Position numbers and translations under genes: made by a program
In this document: in pieces, positions 1-9,461 of the stretch
How positions within the stretch are numbered: position 1 is the first letter of the stretch
Layout: each line of letters opens with the position of its first letter
Notes under the pieces: model-generated
Databases searched by the model: none
Told to the model about the DNA's origin: nothing
Seen by the model: only the letters and a program-made list of their open reading frames with translations
NCBI RefSeq assembly: GCF_005405885.1
Contig: NZ_BJFL01000013.1
Location: forward strand, 1 to 64,000
Source of the DNA: Gandjariella thermophila
GTDB taxonomy: Bacteria > Actinomycetota > Actinomycetes > Mycobacteriales > Pseudonocardiaceae
Direction: 5' to 3'
Length of the DNA: 64,000 nucleotides

Positions 1-1368
1 GTCCTCCGCGGCCGTCCAGGTATTGCATTGGGCGGTGCGGTTGTACTGGGCGCCCTGGACCGTCCAACCCTGCACGTGGGCGCCGTTGCCGTGGTCGCGA
101 CGGGTCTGCACGCCGTTGTCGTCGCCCCGGCCACGCTGATCCTGGATGGCCTCGTCGTACATCGTGCGGTTGACCGCGCCCCGGCCGGTCGCGGCGGCCC
201 AGAACATCCCGTCGAAGCAGTCGGCCTGCAACTCGATCCGCCGGGATATCTGCAGCCCCGCGGGGCTGTCCGCGTCGACGTCGTACATCTGCTCGTGTGC
301 CGCGTCGAGCACCCCGCTGGTGCCCTGGATGAAATGGCCGTACTCGTGCGCGAACACCGCGAGGTACACGCCGGGATGGGCGCCGATCTGGTCCGTCTGC
401 AGGCCGTCGAACGGCATGTAGATGGTGTTGTCCGCGGAGCAGTAGAACGCCGCGGCCTGGTCCGAGGTGGTCGTTCCGCACGCGCTGTGCCAGTTCCGGC
501 CCGCGGGGAAGGACAGCGCCGGCTGCTCGAACGGCAGGTTGGCCGCCCGCAGGACCGGCTGCCACGCCTGGTTCAGACAGGTGAGCGCGGCCTCGAAGAA
601 CGCCTGCGCGCTGGCCGGGTCGCTCCGCCACCGCGGCAGGTCGCAGGTGACCGCCGGCAACCCGAGTTGCCCCGCGAACAGGGGGTTGTCGCCGGTGGCG
701 AGCACCTTTCTCGGCCCGGCCGGGGCCGTGGCGGTCGGTGGTGCGGCGGTGGCCGGCGCGGACCGCCGCGGCCCGGCGGTGCCGGTCGCGGTCGGGGCGT
801 CCGTCGTGGTGTCGGCCGTTGTCGTGGTGGCGGTCGGGGTCGCGGTACCGGTATCAGGGACGTATTCCGTGGTGTCCGGCGCCGCGGTCGGCTGGGTGTA
901 GCCGACTTCGGCCGTGCGGTGGGATGCCGTGGCGACGCCGACGACGCCGGCCAGCATGGCGCCGACCAGGACGACCGCGCACAGCACCACGGCGAGCACC
1001 GGGCCGGCGCTGGACCCGCGGCGCGGGGTGATCAGCGGACCGGAGGGTCCCGGCCGCCAGGGACCCGGCCAGGGCGGGCCACCGGTCGCCGGGTACCCGA
1101 CCTGGCCGGGCGCTCCGGGCGCCGGCCGACCGGCGGTGAATAACGGCGTCCACGGCGGCGCGGGCGGGTTGGCCGCCGGTCCCGGGGCCAGCACCCCAGG
1201 CGGAGCCGCCGGCAGCGGAGCGGGTACCGGAGGCGGGGCCACCGGCCGCGGCGGCGGAACAGCGGGCACTCCGCCCGGCGGGCGGTACCCCGGGACCGGG
1301 TGCCCGAACGGTGGTGGTCCCTGGTGCGGTTGCTGGTTCGGCCAGCCCGGTGGTGGCGCCTGGTTCAC
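1..1368 (-). CDS. Membrane-anchored neutral zinc metallopeptidase (C-terminus beyond window)
   Basis: The gene reads leftward and runs off the window edge; 456 codons are visible. The chosen GTG (1366-1368) has a GGGGGAG-type ribosome site just upstream. The N-terminal ~115 residues are Pro/Gly-rich and probably cytosolic. One hydrophobic segment follows (about residues 121-146), then a Thr/Pro-rich spacer to about residue 215, then the catalytic domain. The zinc motif HEYGH (residues 341-345), within HEYGHFIQ, and a downstream ELQADCF with the third ligand are those of the YpfJ-type neutral zinc metallopeptidase family. The layout suggests a protease held outside the cell by a single membrane anchor and flexible linker. 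The substrate is unknown. It is divergent from the DUF2207 gene, with only ~117 bases between the starts. Confidence 0.85.
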   Translation of the reverse strand, partial: MNQAPPPGWPNQQPHQGPPPFGHPVPGYRPPGGVPAVPPPRPVAPPPVPAPLPAAPPGVLAPGPAANPPAPPWTPLFTAGRPAPGAPGQVGYPATGGPPWPGPWRPGPSGPLITPRRGSSAGPVLAVVLCAVVLVGAMLAGVVGVATASHRTAEVGYTQPTAAPDTTEYVPDTGTATPTATTTTADTTTDAPTATGTAGPRRSAPATAAPPTATAPAGPRKVLATGDNPLFAGQLGLPAVTCDLPRWRSDPASAQAFFEAALTCLNQAWQPVLRAANLPFEQPALSFPAGRNWHSACGTTTSDQAAAFYCSADNTIYMPFDGLQTDQIGAHPGVYLAVFAHEYGHFIQGTSGVLDAAHEQMYDVDADSPAGLQISRRIELQADCFDGMFWAAATGRGAVNRTMYDEAIQDQRGRGDDNGVQTRRDHGNGAHVQGWTVQGAQYNRTAQCNTWTAAED

Positions 1369-1485
1369 CGGGCTCCCCCGCCCCGCACGACGACCTGCCT
1401 CATCGCTACCCCCTGCCAGGTCGATCACGTGATTCCAACCGATTCGGCAGCAGAGCATAGGCGGCTTTCGCTACCGTCCGCGGGC

Positions 1486-3180
1486 GTGTCGCGAAAGATC
1501 CTCGCCCTCGTGCTCGCCGCCGTTGCTCTGGTCGGCATCCTGTTCTTTGTCGTGCAGCCCGGCGGGGACCAACGGCAGCCGTCGGCCGGTCCCGGCCTGC
1601 GCAGCCACGCCGAACTGAAGCTGCGCCGCGACGGCACGCTCGCCGTCACGGAGACCGTCGACGTCGCCAGCGGCACCACCGCCACCCGGCGTGCGCCCCT
1701 GCGCATCGCCGCCGACCAGCACACCGACCGGATCTTCACGGTAAGCGCCCCGACGGTGGTCGGCAGCGGCAGCGCGGAGGCCGACGACCAGACCTTCACC
1801 GTCCACCTCGGCGCGGGCCGGTCGACCATCACGTACACGGTGGACGGTGCCGTCGCAGGCCTCGGTGACCAGCAGGAACTGCGCTGGCAGCCGGTGAGTG
1901 GCTGGGACGTGCCGGTGGACACCTTCTCCGCCGTCGTCGCGGAACCCGGCCAACCGAACTCGATCACCTGCCTCGCCGGTGCCGCCGGCTCGCACATCCT
2001 CTGCGCCGTCGCCAAGATCGACCAGAGCCAGGTCGTCCGCCTCAGCCACACCGCCCTGCGCGCCGGGGACCGGATCGACGTCGCGGTCGGCATGGCCGGC
2101 TCCGGCGTACCGGTGAACGCGCGCCTGGTCCGGGCGCACACCCTGGCCGCCGCGTTCGCGCCCACGCCGCTCGACGTGGCCGGCGCCGTCACGCTCGCCG
2201 TGCTGCTGCTGGGCGGTTTCTGGCTGCTATGGCACCGCCGGGTCCGGGCGGCCCGCGTGGTGCCCGCCGGCGCGCCGGTGCCGCTGCTGGTACGCGGCGA
2301 GGGCGGGCACGTGGCCTTCGCCTCACCCGACGGCGTACTGCCCGGTCAGGTCGGCGCCGTGGCCACCGAGCGGGCGCGGGCGGTGGATATCGCGGCGACC
2401 GTGCTGGACCTGGCGGTGCGCAACTACCTGTGGATCCAGGAGGTGGAACTGCCGGACGGCAGGCTCGACTGGCAGGTGGTGCGGCGCAACGCGGCGGACC
2501 CCGCGTTGACCGGTTTCGAGCGGGCGGTGTACGCGTCAATCCTGCCGGACGAGGCGGAGCGGGCGCTGCTGAGCCAGGTCGCCAACGGCCACGCTGGCAA
2601 CCTGCGCGAGGCACTGTTCGGCGACGTGGTGGCGCGGGGGTGGCTGGCCCGGCCGCCCCGCACCGAGCGCCTGCGGTGGCTGGCCGTGGGCGCCGGGATC
2701 GCCGCGCTCGGCGTTGGCGTCACCGCCACGCTGGCGGGCACCGCGGGGCACGCGATGCTCGGGCTTCCGCTGATCGCTACCGGGCTGGGCCTCGCGGTGC
2801 TCGGCCGGTGGCTGCCGGTACGCACCCGGCGCGGCGCGGTGCTGCTCGGCCACGTGGCCGAACTGCAGCACTTTCTCGACGCCGCCACTCCTGAGGACGT
2901 GCCCGTGGCCGATCGGGAGCTGGTGTTCTCCCGGTCGCTGCCCTACGCCGTCGCGCTGGGTGTGACCGACCGCTGGCTGCGGGCGTTCGCCGGGGTCGCC
3001 ACGGACGCGGACGGCGTGCCGGGCCTGTACTGGTTCGGCTCGTGCCAGCCCATTCCCGACCTGACTCGGTTCGCCGAGCGGTTTCCCGCCCTGCTGGCCG
3101 CCTTGGCCGGCCAGGACCCAGCGGGCGGCCCGGGTCGGCGGACCCGCACGCCGGCCGAGGTGACTGCGCTCCGCCGATGA
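1486..3180 (+). CDS. DUF2207-family membrane protein
   Basis: 564 residues from a GTG that opens directly into a hydrophobic signal/anchor (VSRKILALVLAAVALVGILF). An extracytoplasmic beta-rich DUF2207 region of ~190 residues follows (LRSHAELKLRRDGTLAVTET). A transmembrane helix lies near residue 230 (VTLAVLLLGGFWLLW), then a cytosolic segment, then two more hydrophobic helices (AVGAGIAALGVGVTATLAGT and MLGLPLIATGLGLAVLG) and a C-terminal tail. DUF2207 proteins are predicted membrane proteins of unknown role. No strong ribosome site precedes the GTG. An upstream in-frame start near 1300 would overlap the divergent protease gene and add a non-hydrophobic leader, so it was not used. Confidence 0.8.
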   Translation: MSRKILALVLAAVALVGILFFVVQPGGDQRQPSAGPGLRSHAELKLRRDGTLAVTETVDVASGTTATRRAPLRIAADQHTDRIFTVSAPTVVGSGSAEADDQTFTVHLGAGRSTITYTVDGAVAGLGDQQELRWQPVSGWDVPVDTFSAVVAEPGQPNSITCLAGAAGSHILCAVAKIDQSQVVRLSHTALRAGDRIDVAVGMAGSGVPVNARLVRAHTLAAAFAPTPLDVAGAVTLAVLLLGGFWLLWHRRVRAARVVPAGAPVPLLVRGEGGHVAFASPDGVLPGQVGAVATERARAVDIAATVLDLAVRNYLWIQEVELPDGRLDWQVVRRNAADPALTGFERAVYASILPDEAERALLSQVANGHAGNLREALFGDVVARGWLARPPRTERLRWLAVGAGIAALGVGVTATLAGTAGHAMLGLPLIATGLGLAVLGRWLPVRTRRGAVLLGHVAELQHFLDAATPEDVPVADRELVFSRSLPYAVALGVTDRWLRAFAGVATDADGVPGLYWFGSCQPIPDLTRFAERFPALLAALAGQDPAGGPGRRTRTPAEVTALRR

Positions 3181-3252
3181 CCGCGCGGCGTCAGCCGATC
3201 GTCGGCCCGGCTCGCCACACGGCACACCGGTCGCTCCGCCGCTCGCTCGGCG

Positions 3253-3681
3253 TTATTGGAGGGGGTTCACCCACTTCAGGTTGGGGAACCTGGCGAAATC
3301 GCTGTCGTTGGAGTGCATCTCGGCGTCGTGTTCGATCGCGTGTGCCGCCAGTTGCACGTCCGTGGTGAGGTTCCCGGCCGTGCCGATGTCCCGCAGAAGC
3401 CCCAGCGCGATGTCCAGGTGACGTGGATTCGGCACCAGGAGGTCCACGTTCGGCTGGGCGAGCCAGTCATCGACGTATGCGACCGCGTCCGCGGCGGCGA
3501 GAGGCGATTCGAGGACGCGTGCATTGGTGGAAATCCGCAGGAAGCCGAACAAGGCAGGGTAGGCCAGTCCGATGCGGGTGGTGCTGTTGACGGTCTGCTC
3601 CCACCAGGAGCGCGCGCGAGAGTGTTGCGGAAAACCGGAGATGACCGCGTAGAGGAGCAGATTGACATCGGGAACGATCAC
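3253..3681 (-). CDS. vapC: PIN-domain toxin, VapC type
   Basis: 142 residues, typical of VapC. It opens with MIVPDVNLLLYAV, carrying the first acidic PIN residue (D5). The middle contains the conserved Ala-Tyr-Pro-Ala-rich helix, then TTDVQLAAHAIEHDAEMHSND with the later PIN acidic residues, and an FARFPNLKWVNPL end typical of the TIGR00028 Mycobacterium-type PIN family. These proteins are Mg-dependent ribonucleases that are silenced by their antitoxin. Its start overlaps the stop of the upstream antitoxin gene by four bases, so the pair is translationally coupled. The precise RNA target cannot be read from sequence. Confidence 0.85.
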   Translation of the reverse strand: MIVPDVNLLLYAVISGFPQHSRARSWWEQTVNSTTRIGLAYPALFGFLRISTNARVLESPLAAADAVAYVDDWLAQPNVDLLVPNPRHLDIALGLLRDIGTAGNLTTDVQLAAHAIEHDAEMHSNDSDFARFPNLKWVNPLQ

Positions 3682-3947
3682 GAGGTACGCCGTGCCCTGT
3701 CCATGATCGCCTCATCAGCCAACTCATCGGCCAGCCGATTGAAACCGGACAGGTCGAACCCCGGTCGTACGGCCGACTCGTGTGGCGTCAAGCGGTATGG
3801 CTGTTCCCGGCTGGCGCGCGGCGCCAACGCGCGCCGCAGCGCGTCGTTGACGACCTGCTTCATCGGACGACGCTCGCGGTGAACGGCGTCTTCGACCAGC
3901 CGAGCCACGTCATCGTCGAGAGTCAAGGTGGTTCGCATAGAAGTCAT
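3678..3947 (-). CDS. vapB: Ribbon-helix-helix antitoxin, VapB type
   Basis: 89 residues from an ATG at 3947, preceded by AGAGG about ten bases upstream. The N-terminal ~40 residues (MRTTLTLDDDVARLVEDAV) are a ribbon-helix-helix DNA-binding fold. The C-terminal half, rich in Arg, Pro and acidic residues, is the usual toxin-wrapping tail. It precedes and overlaps the PIN toxin (stop/start ATGA). By family precedent the antitoxin, alone or with the toxin, represses its own promoter, which would lie in 3948-4058. A start three codons later (3938) is possible. Confidence 0.8.
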   Translation of the reverse strand: MTSMRTTLTLDDDVARLVEDAVHRERRPMKQVVNDALRRALAPRASREQPYRLTPHESAVRPGFDLSGFNRLADELADEAIMDRARRTS

Positions 3948-4058
3948 CGTGATGCCTCTCGATGACCGCGTCAAGATGCGACATGGCTGGGGGTATGGTC
4001 GCGCACGCGCGCAACCCCGGCGGCGGACCGGCCACGTCGCGCGCACCGGTCCGCCCGC

Positions 4059-5216
4059 TCACCGGTACCGCCGGCCGGCGCGCCAGACGGCGTGCGTGAG
4101 TGGGACGCCGGGGCGGTAGGCCAGGTGGGTGACCGACGGCGCGTCCAGGACGTGCAGGTCGGCCCGGGCGCCGGGGCGCAGCACACCGACCGCGCCGTCG
4201 CCGCGTTCCCGGCGCAGCGCCCGCGCCCCGCCCCAGGTGGCCGCGCGGACCGCCTCGGCCACGCTCATCCGCATCTGCAGCACGGCGGTGGCCACGCAGA
4301 ACGCCATGGAGGAGGTGTAGGAGGATCCGGGGTTGCAGTTGCTGGCCAGCGCCACGGTGGCCCCGGCGGCAAGCAGCGCGCGGGCGTCCGGCAGCGGCTG
4401 CCGGGTGGACAGGTCGCAGGCCGGCAGCAGGGTGGCCACCGTGTCCGACGACGCCAGCGCGTCCACATCGGACGGTTCGAGGTGGGTGCAGTGGTCGACG
4501 CTGGCCGCCCCCATTTCCACCGCGAGCCGAACGCCCGGGCCGGGCCCGAGTTGGTTGCCGTGCACCCGCAGGCCCAGGCCGCGGCGGGCGGCGGCGGTGA
4601 GCACCGCGCGGGACTGCTCGGCGTCGAACGCGCCGGCCTCGCAGAACACGTCGGCCCAGCGCACGCGCGGCGCGACGGCGTCCAGCATCTCGCCGCAGAC
4701 CAGCGTGACGTAGTCGTCGGCGGACCAGCCGGGCGGGACCAGGTGCGCGCCGAGGAAGGTGACCTCGTCGACCTCGCGCGCGGCGATCACTGCCGAGCGC
4801 ACCTCGTCGGGCACGGTCAGCCCGTAGCCGGTCTTGGTCTCCAGGTAGGTGGTGCCCTGCGCGACCGCCTCGGCGACGTGCCGGCGCAGGTTCGCGACCA
4901 GCGCGGCATCGTCGGCGGCCCGGGTGGCCTCGACGGTGACCGCGATCCCGCCGGCGGTGTAGGGCTCGCCGGCCATCCGGGCGGCGAACTCGGCGGTGCG
5001 GTCACCGGCGAACACCAGGTGGGTGTGGCTGTCCACCCAGCCGGGCAGCGCGGCGCGGCCGGCCACGTCGACCCGCTCGTCCGCGTCCGGAGCATCCGCC
5101 GCCCCGCCGACCCACGCGACCCGGTCACCGTCCAGCACCACGGCGGCGTGCCGCAGCGTGCCCAGCTCGTCGTCGTTGGTGGTCAGCTCGCCGATGCCGG
5201 TGACAAGGACGCTCAC
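4059..5216 (-). CDS. hutI: Imidazolonepropionase
   Basis: 385 residues; third chemical step of histidine degradation, hydrolysing 4-imidazolone-5-propionate to N-formimino-L-glutamate. Amidohydrolase-superfamily features are present: [12 protein letters not shown] (metal His pair) near residue 65, [31 protein letters not shown], and [15 protein letters not shown]. The start GTG overlaps the hutF stop (GTGA), with GGGGAG about seven bases upstream. It is the last gene of the leftward hut operon. A GTG two codons upstream would sit directly against the ribosome site, so it was not chosen. Confidence 0.95.
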   Translation of the reverse strand: MSVLVTGIGELTTNDDELGTLRHAAVVLDGDRVAWVGGAADAPDADERVDVAGRAALPGWVDSHTHLVFAGDRTAEFAARMAGEPYTAGGIAVTVEATRAADDAALVANLRRHVAEAVAQGTTYLETKTGYGLTVPDEVRSAVIAAREVDEVTFLGAHLVPPGWSADDYVTLVCGEMLDAVAPRVRWADVFCEAGAFDAEQSRAVLTAAARRGLGLRVHGNQLGPGPGVRLAVEMGAASVDHCTHLEPSDVDALASSDTVATLLPACDLSTRQPLPDARALLAAGATVALASNCNPGSSYTSSMAFCVATAVLQMRMSVAEAVRAATWGGARALRRERGDGAVGVLRPGARADLHVLDAPSVTHLAYRPGVPLTHAVWRAGRRYR

Positions 5217-6535
5217 CGCCACAACTCCCCGATCGCCTCGGTGAGCAGCCGGCCCACGTCGCCGAGCAGCACGTGCCGGCCGTCGCAGGCCACCACCCGG
5301 CCGCCGATCACCACGGTGTCCACATCGGATGCCGTGGCCGCGAAAAGTGCCTGCTCGGGCAGGACGCCGGCGGTGCGCGGGCTGTCCAGCCGCACCGCGA
5401 CCAGGTCGGCCGGGGCGCCCTCGGCGATCCGCCCGGCCTCCGGCCAGCCCAGGCTGGCGTGCCCGCCGGCGGTGGCCGCGGTGACCAGGTCGGCCGGCGT
5501 GAAGTGGCCGCGCCGGCCGGTGCGCAGCCGCTCGCCGTGCTCCAGCGCCCGCGCCTCGGCGAACGGGTCCACCACCGCGTGCTGGTCGCTGCCCAGGGCC
5601 AGCGGGCAGCCGGCGTCGGCGAGGGCGCGCGCCGGGCCAAGCCCGTCGGCCAGGTCGGCCTCGGTGGTCGGGCACAGGCAGGCGGTGACGCCGGCCCCGC
5701 CGAGCAGGTCGATATCGGCCTCGCGCAGGTGGGTGGCGTGCACCGCGGTGGTGCGCGCGGACAGCGCCCCGGCGTCGTGCAGCAGTTCGGTGGGGGTGCG
5801 GCCGTAGGCGGCGAGGCATGCCTCGTTCTCCGCCGGCTGCTCGGACAGGTGCACGTGCAGTGGCCGGTCCGGAGGGGCGGCGGCGACCAGGTCGGGTAGC
5901 GCGTCGGCGGGCACCGCGCGCACCGAGTGAATGGCCGCGCCGATGCGGGTGGTGGCGTCCTCCCGCATGCCGGCGAGCCGTTCCGCCCAGGCGGCCACCG
6001 AGCCGTCACCGAACCGCGGTTGCGTGCCGGCGAGCGGTTTCCCGATGCCGCCGGCCAGGTAGCAGGTGTCCAGCAGGGTGAGCCGGATGCCAGCGTCGGC
6101 GGCGGCCCGGCGCAGCGCCTCCCCCATCGCGTTGGGGTCGGCGTAGCGGGCGCCGCCGGGACCGTGGTGCAGGTAGTGGAACTCGCCGACGCAGGCGATG
6201 CCAGCGACGGCCATCTCCGCGTAGACCGCCCGGGCCAGCCGCAGGTAGCCGTCCGGGTCCAGCCGCTCGGCCAGCCGGTACATGCCCTCCCGCCAGGTCC
6301 AGAACGTGCCGCCGGCGCCGTGTGTGCGACCGCGCAGCGCCCGGTGGAACGCGTGCGAGTGGGCGTTGGCGAAGCCGGGGAAGACCAGCCCGCGCAGCCG
6401 GATGGCGCCCAGCGGCGGCGTGTCCACAAAGGACACCTCGGTGATCGTGCCGCCGGCGCCGGCGCGGACCAGCACGCGCGGCGCGATGGCGTCCGGCAGC
6501 CAGGCCCGCTCGCACCAGTACGCCGTGTCGGTCAT
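5213..6535 (-). CDS. hutF: Formimidoylglutamate deiminase
   Basis: 440 residues, amidohydrolase superfamily. It converts N-formimino-L-glutamate to N-formyl-L-glutamate and ammonia, so this organism uses the five-step histidine route. Visible motifs: [16 protein letters not shown] near residue 55, HVHLSEQ, AVHATHL and [13 protein letters not shown] (metal or active-site His/Asp). A plain HutG-type formiminoglutamase is not present here. Its start overlaps the stop of the M20 gene (ATGA) and its stop overlaps the hutI start, so all three are translationally coupled. Confidence 0.93.
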   Translation of the reverse strand: MTDTAYWCERAWLPDAIAPRVLVRAGAGGTITEVSFVDTPPLGAIRLRGLVFPGFANAHSHAFHRALRGRTHGAGGTFWTWREGMYRLAERLDPDGYLRLARAVYAEMAVAGIACVGEFHYLHHGPGGARYADPNAMGEALRRAAADAGIRLTLLDTCYLAGGIGKPLAGTQPRFGDGSVAAWAERLAGMREDATTRIGAAIHSVRAVPADALPDLVAAAPPDRPLHVHLSEQPAENEACLAAYGRTPTELLHDAGALSARTTAVHATHLREADIDLLGGAGVTACLCPTTEADLADGLGPARALADAGCPLALGSDQHAVVDPFAEARALEHGERLRTGRRGHFTPADLVTAATAGGHASLGWPEAGRIAEGAPADLVAVRLDSPRTAGVLPEQALFAATASDVDTVVIGGRVVACDGRHVLLGDVGRLLTEAIGELWR

Positions 6536-7722
6536 GACGCCAGGTGCTCCAGGACGCTGGCCAGCGCGGCCACGCCGGCCGCGCAGTCATCGGGTTCGGC
6601 GTGCTCCTCCGGGGCGTGGCTGACGCCGGTGGGGTTGCGCACGAACAGCATCGCGGTGGGCACCCGGGCGGCCAGGATGCCGGCGTCGTGCCCGGCCCCG
6701 GTGGGTAGCGCGGGAACGCCGCCGAGCAGCCCGGCCAGCTCGTCGCGCAGCGCGGCATCGAAGGTCACCGCGTCGCCGTAGGACTCCTCGCGCACCTCGA
6801 CCGCGCAGCCCTCGGCGGCGGACGCCTCCCTGGCCGCCGCGACGATCTCGTCCACCAGCTTCCGCGTGTCCGGTGTGGACGGTGCGCGGGCGTCCAGCCA
6901 GACGTCCACGCTGGACGGGATCACATTGGTCCCGCCGGGGGTGGGCACCAGCCGGCCGACCGTGGCGCGCGCGTCCGTGCCGGCCAGCGCCCGCCGGGCG
7001 GCCAACACCGTGCTGGACGCGGGGATCATCGGGTCCCGGCGGTCGGCCACCGCCGTGGTGCCCGCGTGGTTGCCCTGCCCGCGGAACGTCAGCCGCCACC
7101 GGCCATGCGCCAGGATCGACGTGGCCACCGCGACCGGGGTGCGCTCGGGCAGCAGGTCGAGTTGCCGGCCCTGCTCGACGTGCAACTCCACGAAGCAGCG
7201 CAGGCCGGACAGCGCGGCGTCGTCGCGGCCGAGGTGGGCCGGGTTCAGGCCGGCGGCGCGCGCCGCCTCGGCGAGCGAGACGCCGTCCGGGTCGCGCAGC
7301 CCGCGGGCGGTGTCCGGGCCGATCGCGCCGGTGGCCAGCCGGGAGCCGAGGCAGGGCACGCCGAACCGGCCGCCCTCCTCCTCGGCGAACACCACCACCG
7401 CGATCGGCCGGGCGGGTACGAAGTCGCGGGCCCGCAACACGTCCACCGCGGCCAGCGCGGACACCACGCCGAGCGGCCCGTCGAACGCGCCGCCGCCGGG
7501 CACCGAGTCCAGGTGGCTGCCGGTGGCCACCGCGCCCGGTCCCGGCTCGCCCCACCAGGCCCACAGGTTGCCGTTGCGGTCGGTGTACACGGCCAGCCCG
7601 CGCCGCTCGGCCTGCTCGGTGAACCACGCGCGCAGTTGCAGGTCGGCCCGGTCGAAGCCGTGCCGCGCGTAGCCGCCACGGAACCGATCCGTTCCGACGT
7701 CGGCGATCTCGGCGAGCAGCAT
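6532..7722 (-). CDS. M20-family amidohydrolase (allantoate amidohydrolase-like) inside the hut operon
   Basis: 396 residues; ATG at 7722 with GAGAGG six bases upstream. M20/hydantoinase-carbamoylase features: metal site ATGSHLDSVPGGGAFDGPLG near residue 75, the catalytic EEEGGRFG near residue 115, HVEQG, and the dimerisation-domain FRGQGNHAGTT. Annotated relatives are allantoate or N-carbamoyl-amino-acid amidohydrolases. Because HutF makes N-formyl-L-glutamate and no HutG-type deformylase is visible, the likely role (inference) is hydrolysis of N-formylglutamate to glutamate and formate. The overlapping stop/start with hutF supports a hut function. A true allantoate activity cannot be excluded from sequence. 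Confidence 0.88.
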   Translation of the reverse strand: MLLAEIADVGTDRFRGGYARHGFDRADLQLRAWFTEQAERRGLAVYTDRNGNLWAWWGEPGPGAVATGSHLDSVPGGGAFDGPLGVVSALAAVDVLRARDFVPARPIAVVVFAEEEGGRFGVPCLGSRLATGAIGPDTARGLRDPDGVSLAEAARAAGLNPAHLGRDDAALSGLRCFVELHVEQGRQLDLLPERTPVAVATSILAHGRWRLTFRGQGNHAGTTAVADRRDPMIPASSTVLAARRALAGTDARATVGRLVPTPGGTNVIPSSVDVWLDARAPSTPDTRKLVDEIVAAAREASAAEGCAVEVREESYGDAVTFDAALRDELAGLLGGVPALPTGAGHDAGILAARVPTAMLFVRNPTGVSHAPEEHAEPDDCAAGVAALASVLEHLAS

Positions 7723-7738
7723 GCTCACCCTCTCCCCG

Positions 7739-7799
7739 CATTCAGGGGGCTGAACGGGGCCCTGCGCACCCTCCAAACCCCCGTTGAGCCTGCGGAATG
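7739..7799. repeat. Long imperfect inverted repeat between hutU and the M20 gene
   Basis: Two 21-base arms, 7739-7759 and 7779-7799, match at 17 of 21 positions when folded and are separated by 19 bases. The element fills the only non-coding gap inside the hut operon, right after the hutU stop. It could be an intra-operon RNA hairpin that affects message stability or partial termination, or one copy of a dispersed palindromic repeat. No second copy was seen in this window. Confidence 0.6.
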
Positions 7800-7805
7800 C
7801 GGGAA

Positions 7806-9461
7806 TCACCGCCGCTCCTTCATCGGGATGCGCAGGCCGCGTTCGGCGGCGACCTCGGCGGCGCGCGGGTAGCCGGCGTCGGCGTGCCGGAGCACCCCCA
7901 TCGCCGGGTCGTTGGTGAGCACCCGCTCGATCTTCCGCGCGGCCAGCGGGGTGCCGTCGGCCACGGTGACCTGCCCGGCGTGGATGGACCGGCCCATGCC
8001 CACGCCGCCGCCGTGGTGGATGGACACCCACGTCGCCCCGGACGCCGTGTTGACCAGCGCGTTGAGCAGCGGCCAGTCGGCGATCGCGTCAGAGCCGTCG
8101 GCCATCGCCTCGGTCTCCCGGTACGGCGAGGCCACCGAGCCGCAGTCCAGGTGGTCCCGGCCGATCACCACCGGGGCGGAGAGCTCACCGCTGGCCACCA
8201 TCTCGTTGAACGCGAGCCCGGCGCGGTCCCGCTCGCCGTAGCCGAGCCAGCAGATCCGGGCGGGCAATCCCTGGAAGGCGACGCGCTCGCCGGCCATCCG
8301 GATCCACCGGGCCAGCGGTTCGTTGCCCGGGAACAGCTTCAGCACGGCCCGGTCGGTGGCGGCGATGTCGGCCGGGTCGCCGGACAGCGCCGCCCACCGG
8401 AACGGTCCCCTGCCCTCGCAGAACAGCGGCCGGATGTAGGCGGGCACGAAACCTGGGAAGTCGAAGGCGCGGTCGCAGCCGCCAAGCTTGGCCTCGCCGC
8501 GGATCGAGTTGCCGTAGTCGAACACCTCGGCCCCGGCGTCCAGGAACCCCACCATCGCCGAGACGTGGGCGGCCATCGACTCGCGGGCCCGGTCGGTGAA
8601 CTCCTCCGGCTTGCTCGCCGCGTAGTCCCGCCACTCGTGCACACCGACGCCGATCGGCAGGTAGGCGAGCGGGTCGTGGGCCGAGGTCTGGTCGGTGACC
8701 ACGTCCACCTCGACGCCCCGGCGCAGCAGTTCGGGCAGCACCTCGGCGGCGTTGCCGATCACCGCCACGGACAGCGGCCGCCGCTGGGCCTTCGCCGCGG
8801 TCACCCTGCGCACCGCGTCGTGCACATCGGACGCGATCTCGTCCAAGTAGCGGGTTTCCAGCCGGCGGCGGGCGCGCTGCGGGTCGCACTCGACGACCAG
8901 CGCGACACCCTCGTTCATGGTGATCGCCAGCGGCTGCGCGCCGCCCATGCCGCCCAGCCCGGCGGTGACGGTGAGCGTCCCGGCCAGCGACCCGCCGAAC
9001 CGCTTGGCGGCCACCGCGGCGAACGTCTCGTAGGTGCCCTGCAGGATGCCCTGGGTGCCGATGTAGATCCACGACCCGGCGGTCATCTGCCCGTACATGG
9101 TCAGCCCGGCGGCCTCCAGGCGGCGGAACTCCGGCCAGTTCGCCCAGTCCGGCACCAGGTTGGCGTTGGCGATCAGCACCCGGGGCGCCCACGGGTGGGT
9201 GCGCAGCACGCCAACCGGCCGGCCGGACTGCACCAGCAGCGTCTCGTCCTCACCGAGCGCGGTTAGCTCCCGGCTGATCGCGTCGAAGCTGGCCCAGTCC
9301 CGGGTGGCCCTGCCGGTGCCGCCGTAGACGACCAGGTCGGCCGGGCGCTCGGCCACCTCCGGGTCCAGGTTGTTGTGCAGCATGCGCAGCGGTGCCTCGG
9401 TGGCCCAGCTCCGCGCGGTGAGCGTGGTGCCCCGGGCGGCCCGCACGGTCGGTGCGCTCAT
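7806..9461 (-). CDS. hutU: Urocanate hydratase
   Basis: 551 residues, the normal length. It catalyses the second step of histidine degradation, urocanate to imidazolonepropionate, using tightly bound NAD. Family signatures: [14 protein letters not shown] at the N-terminus, [12 protein letters not shown], the NAD-binding [26 protein letters not shown], and the active-site segment [21 protein letters not shown] at 9461 overlaps the hutH stop by four bases. It is followed by an ~83-base gap with a large inverted repeat, then the M20 gene. Confidence 0.96.
   Translation of the reverse strand: MSAPTVRAARGTTLTARSWATEAPLRMLHNNLDPEVAERPADLVVYGGTGRATRDWASFDAISRELTALGEDETLLVQSGRPVGVLRTHPWAPRVLIANANLVPDWANWPEFRRLEAAGLTMYGQMTAGSWIYIGTQGILQGTYETFAAVAAKRFGGSLAGTLTVTAGLGGMGGAQPLAITMNEGVALVVECDPQRARRRLETRYLDEIASDVHDAVRRVTAAKAQRRPLSVAVIGNAAEVLPELLRRGVEVDVVTDQTSAHDPLAYLPIGVGVHEWRDYAASKPEEFTDRARESMAAHVSAMVGFLDAGAEVFDYGNSIRGEAKLGGCDRAFDFPGFVPAYIRPLFCEGRGPFRWAALSGDPADIAATDRAVLKLFPGNEPLARWIRMAGERVAFQGLPARICWLGYGERDRAGLAFNEMVASGELSAPVVIGRDHLDCGSVASPYRETEAMADGSDAIADWPLLNALVNTASGATWVSIHHGGGVGMGRSIHAGQVTVADGTPLAARKIERVLTNDPAMGVLRHADAGYPRAAEVAAERGLRIPMKERR

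Noticed and set aside
28-1143. Long plus-strand open frame over the metallopeptidase gene
   Set aside because: Arg/Gly/Pro-rich, no motifs; the minus strand carries a clear HEYGH protease through the same DNA.
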